Origin: an uncultured cyanobacterium
GTDB taxonomy: Bacteria > Cyanobacteriota > Vampirovibrionia > Vampirovibrionales > JAGQHJ01
Assembly (NCBI GenBank): GCA_937922745.1
Contig: CALAJO010000035.1
Coordinates: forward strand, 1-64,000
DNA length: 64,000 bases
Direction: 5' to 3'
A program made the position numbers and the translations under genes. Every line of letters starts with the position of its first letter. The stretch's first letter is position 1. Under the pieces are notes generated by a model that ran no database searches, was not told the origin of the DNA, and saw nothing but the letters and a program-made list of their open reading frames with translations. This document shows positions 61,420-64,000 of this stretch, piece by piece.

Positions 61420-62517
61420 ATGTCCAGCATCAAGCGACTTATTTCCAGTCTGGTTCATGCCGTCGTCATCGTCTCCCTTATCGGCCTCAGCTTGCCGCAC
61501 GGCCTGTCCTGGGGAGAGGCGGGGCATTACTATAATCACATCCTGGTTAAAGGCAAGCTGCAACGATTTAACGACAACACGCGCGTGATCTATTACAGCC
61601 TGGATAGGCTGGATAACTTGCCCGGCTGGGATTATACGCAATGGAACTTCCTGAAGGACCAGGTCGTGGCCGATGCTTTCTCCGATTGGGAGCAGGCGCT
61701 GCATGGGCAGGTAAATTTCCGTTACACAACTGATCCGCGCCTGACGGATATTGCCGTCCACTGGCGAACCGGCTTTGACAATGAAGCCATCCTGGGGATG
61801 GAACGGCCCAACACCATTGCCGGAACCTACCTGGCGAACGCGGATATCGAGATCACCCTCTCCCGGCAGGGAAAACCCTTAAGCCGGGAGGAACTGAAAG
61901 CCGTGGCCCTGCACGAAATTGGCCATGCACTGGGAATGAACGGACACAGCCCCTATCCCGGTGACATTATGTATCCTTCCGTGCAGGCCAAGGTCAATCG
62001 CCTGTCTTCACGAGACGTCCAGACCATGCGGATGATTTACAATAATAAACCGCACATTACCAACCCGCCCGGCATCCACCTTGCGGCGTTCCGCGCGGCT
62101 TTGGATTCCTTTAGCAAGGGCTATGCCGCTTACCGGGCAAAACAGTACGACAAGGCCTACCAATTGCTATCCACCGCCAGCAAGCTGTACCCGCAGGAGA
62201 TGGGTTATCAGTATATGACGGGGCTTGCCGCCATGGCCGGAAAGCAATATCCACAGGCGCGGCCGTATTTTGAAAAAGTAGCGGCCACGCCCAACGATAA
62301 CCAGGCCAATGCCCAGTATTACCTGGCCGAGTTAATGATTCAGCAGGCGCAAGCGGCATTGCAAAAAGGTCAGAAAGCCCAGGCGTTGAAGTCCTACCAG
62401 CAGTGCGCCACCTTGCTGACCACCCTGATGAACAACCCCAAGGCGTCCAGCGAGGTCAAGAAATCCGCCAAGGCCCGCAAGGACGAAGTGGCCGCCAAAA
62501 TGGGCCAGATGGTTTAA
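61420..62517 (+). CDS. Secreted matrixin-like metalloprotease with C-terminal TPR region (2)
   Basis: A 365-residue paralog of the preceding gene with the same layout: signal peptide (about 1-33), HEIGHALGMNGH (His165, Glu166, His169, His176), Met-turn GDIMYPSVQ (Met184), and C-terminal TPR-like helices (AKQYDKAYQLLSTASKLYPQEMGYQYMTG, KQYPQARPYFEKVAATPNDNQANAQYYLAEL). GGGAG precedes the ATG. The two are probably co-transcribed. Divergent enough to suggest different substrates. Confidence 0.87.
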   Translation: MSSIKRLISSLVHAVVIVSLIGLSLPHGLSWGEAGHYYNHILVKGKLQRFNDNTRVIYYSLDRLDNLPGWDYTQWNFLKDQVVADAFSDWEQALHGQVNFRYTTDPRLTDIAVHWRTGFDNEAILGMERPNTIAGTYLANADIEITLSRQGKPLSREELKAVALHEIGHALGMNGHSPYPGDIMYPSVQAKVNRLSSRDVQTMRMIYNNKPHITNPPGIHLAAFRAALDSFSKGYAAYRAKQYDKAYQLLSTASKLYPQEMGYQYMTGLAAMAGKQYPQARPYFEKVAATPNDNQANAQYYLAELMIQQAQAALQKGQKAQALKSYQQCATLLTTLMNNPKASSEVKKSAKARKDEVAAKMGQMV

Positions 62518-62592
62518 TAACGGCAAAACCGGGTATAAAAAGGATACCGCCCTCAACAATGACGGCTATAGTATTAAAGAGGCACCCCGCTG

Positions 62593-62886
62593 ATGAGGAA
62601 TCCTTATTTGGTTAAGCCACAAACCGCCCTAGCCGAAAAGATTGTCTTCTGGCTGTTAATGGCCTCTGTTGCGCTGGCTTGCTTTTTCATCATTATCGTG
62701 GCCTCCAGTTATAACCAAAGCGAAGTGAGCAGCCGATATGCCCGCCCCTTCGAGGAGCGGCAGGCACTGTACAAACAACGCATGGCGCAAAAGCAGGCGG
62801 AGTCACCGAACAAACCCATTCGCTCACACGGCATGCGGGAAGCCGAAATCCAGAAACGCGAAGGAAACCATTACTCGACTTATTAA
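62593..62886 (+). CDS. Small single-span membrane protein, 97 residues
   Basis: N-terminal cytoplasmic stretch, one membrane helix (about 18-40, IVFWLLMASVALACFFIIIVASS), then a highly charged Arg/Gln/Glu-rich tail. About 75 nt after the second protease gene, so possibly the last gene of that operon. Ribosome binding site weak. Function unknown. Confidence 0.65.
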   Translation: MRNPYLVKPQTALAEKIVFWLLMASVALACFFIIIVASSYNQSEVSSRYARPFEERQALYKQRMAQKQAESPNKPIRSHGMREAEIQKREGNHYSTY

Positions 62887-62918
62887 TCACGAAAGCATCT
62901 ATGTGACGCTTTCACTAT

Positions 62919-63695
62919 CTATGTAAGTTGCGAAAGGCGTTGAATCGCCATGCTTGCCAAGCCTTGCATATAGGACGAACCAGTAAAATCTTCGAAACGG
63001 CGATGCGCTCCTGCTCTATGCGCCAAGGAAATTCGGTGGGGGTTTCCGATAGAAACTGTCATCGTATCCGTACGCGAGCCCAATTGATAAGTAATTTGCA
63101 GTTGAGAGCCTGGATCCAGGTTCCGCTGTAGTGGCTCCACAGTGACACCGTGGTCATAATCAAAGTTAAAACCTACCTGTGCATTTCCACCTTTAAATTG
63201 TCCTGTACATACACCGATTAAGGATTCGGCTAAACCGCCTTCCTCCTTGTTAGGGGCTCGATGCTTTAGCAGGACTGCATTCAGTTGGTTAACTGTGTAA
63301 TCGACTTGGGATTGAAAGCGACTATCGTCCGATAAGTTAACTGTGTCTTGCGAATACCATTGTGATTTACCGGTTATTTCGTGCTGTCCAGGCTTTCCAA
63401 CACGTATCGAGATTTCATCGTCAATCGTCGGTAATGTCGCATCTATTTTCAAAGTGGAGCCCTCGCCAACTAAGCCTTGTTGTAAATTCGCAGCCAAAAC
63501 CGTTGCTTTTCCAACAGGGCTTGTGTCAAAAACAAAAAAGGCTCTACCATCCTTAATAGAAATACTATTGGTATTGTGCTTGGCAATCCTACCCAATGAT
63601 TGTCTTAAAGAGTTCTCTGCACTCCCTCTAAAGCGGGCTTGCTGTTGCTTAGCAGGCAAGTTAACCCGAACGTTGTTAACTCCATATAATCTCAT
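62919..63695 (-). CDS. Unknown protein with RFRGS leader, 258 residues
   Basis: Not recognised. The leader MRLYGVNNVRVNLPAKQQQA RFRGS is acid-free, basic and ends with Arg21-Phe22-Arg23-Gly24-Ser25. The rest is mostly beta-strand with a helical segment at the C-terminus. Start 63695 is preferred over the upstream ATG at 63725 because of GGAG/AAAGAG upstream and the leader pattern. Preceded by a regulon-type element. More AT-rich than the flanking protease genes. Function unknown. Confidence 0.65.
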   Translation of the reverse strand: MRLYGVNNVRVNLPAKQQQARFRGSAENSLRQSLGRIAKHNTNSISIKDGRAFFVFDTSPVGKATVLAANLQQGLVGEGSTLKIDATLPTIDDEISIRVGKPGQHEITGKSQWYSQDTVNLSDDSRFQSQVDYTVNQLNAVLLKHRAPNKEEGGLAESLIGVCTGQFKGGNAQVGFNFDYDHGVTVEPLQRNLDPGSQLQITYQLGSRTDTMTVSIGNPHRISLAHRAGAHRRFEDFTGSSYMQGLASMAIQRLSQLT

Positions 63696-63739
63696 CTCTT
63701 TAAAATCTCCAAAGTTGAACAACACATTCTCGTTTGAAC

Positions 63740-63769
63740 TAATAAACGTGTTGAAGCAATCAAAATGCC
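63740..63769 (-). promoter_or_regulatory. Bipartite promoter-like element of the candidate regulon (variant)
   Basis: On the minus strand GGCATTTTG (63769-63761), 13 nt, GTTTATTA (63747-63740), 74 nt upstream of the start at 63695. Confidence 0.5.
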
Positions 63770-63854
63770 TGGTTTTTATCCACCCTGTTAATTTTATTTA
63801 CATTAAAATTCAGCTTACGACCCGTGTGCGTCTTGCTGCTTGACTTGAAACAGC

Positions 63855-64000
63855 TTAAATTTTCAGCAGAATGTCAATCTTGCCGTGCCGGTTGTGGACA
63901 TCGACCATCACCAGGTTATCGGTGCGTTTAAACTCCAGATCCAATGTTGCAGCGCCGATGCGCAGGTTGCGGATGCGCAGGTAGCGCATCCAGCGGGGCA
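63855..64000 (-). CDS. C-terminal fragment of a probable glycogen-debranching enzyme
   Basis: Partial gene running off the right edge; only the last 48 codons are inside, ending LLKI. The sequence RWMRYLRIRNLRIGAATLDL resembles the C-terminal end of glycogen-debranching/MGH1-like glycosidases (pattern RNLRVGxAxVDL). This would tie in with the glycogen synthase-like gene at 28.7 kb, but the fragment is short and the call is tentative. Confidence 0.45.
   Translation of the reverse strand, partial: PRWMRYLRIRNLRIGAATLDLEFKRTDNLVMVDVHNRHGKIDILLKI

Noticed and set aside
1-64000. CRISPR arrays, tRNA or rRNA genes, insertion sequences, prophage
   Set aside because: No regularly spaced repeats, tRNA-like arm patterns, rRNA segments or transposase/integrase proteins were seen.

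Overview
The window looks like a chromosomal segment of a Gram-negative-type member of the cyanobacterial superphylum outside the photosynthetic class, most plausibly a Vampirovibrionia (Melainabacteria) bacterium. This is inference. It rests on the mix of an LptD/OstA-like outer-membrane protein, SepF, an AMIN-domain exported glycosidase, a class II GlpX-type fructose bisphosphatase next to a GT5 glycogen synthase-like enzyme, a cyanobacterial-style primary sigma factor, no photosynthesis genes, and many lineage-type hypothetical proteins with a recurring N-terminal pattern. No rRNA, tRNA, CRISPR array, transposase or prophage was recognised; the segment reads as ordinary chromosome with patches of accessory small genes.

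Layout. 0-10 kb: L,D-transpeptidase, a matrixin-like metalloprotease, a WecG/TagA glycosyltransferase, a pentapeptide protein, an acyl-CoA dehydrogenase, an FkbM methyltransferase, a CDP-alcohol phosphatidyltransferase, two small hydrophilic proteins and TypA/BipA. 10-20 kb: anchored cyclophilin, RlmD/TrmA-type RNA methyltransferase, an SGNH plus MBOAT O-acylation pair, a zinc-ribbon protein, a large unknown membrane protein, a prepilin and an LptD-like protein. 20-34 kb: an SDR-AKR operon, a second AKR, DnaB, an AAA+ ATPase, TatC, glycogen synthase-like/GlpX, ferredoxin and an extended ClpP. 34-50 kb: an LCP operon, SigA, an ATP-grasp enzyme, a run of unknown proteins, a NAGPA-type glycosidase, a sugar nucleotidyltransferase, YggS-SepF-CrcB. 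50-64 kb: a ferredoxin, a TPR/beta-barrel plus GT2 polysaccharide pair, a tandem decaying paralog family, a possible transglutaminase-like protein, a FAD-Rieske oxidoreductase, a structured region encoding a hydrophobic mini-peptide, two tandem matrixin-TPR proteases, and the edge of a probable glycogen-debranching enzyme.

How it fits together. Envelope and surface-polymer work dominates: cross-linking, glycosyl transfer, acylation, LCP ligation, LptD-like assembly, synthase/exporter pair and secreted metalloproteases. Glycogen metabolism appears in the middle and at the right edge.

Most interesting signal. A bipartite promoter-like element, GGCAATTTT - 12 nt - GTTTTA, lies 57-75 nt upstream of the start of at least ten otherwise unrelated genes of unknown function scattered from 27 to 64 kb. 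Most of these proteins, and several others here including ClpP and the glycogen synthase-like enzyme, start with a 5-35 residue leader that is basic or neutral, nearly free of acidic residues, and ends in R-F-x-[G/A/S] or a close variant. Together they suggest an undescribed regulon whose products share an N-terminal tag.
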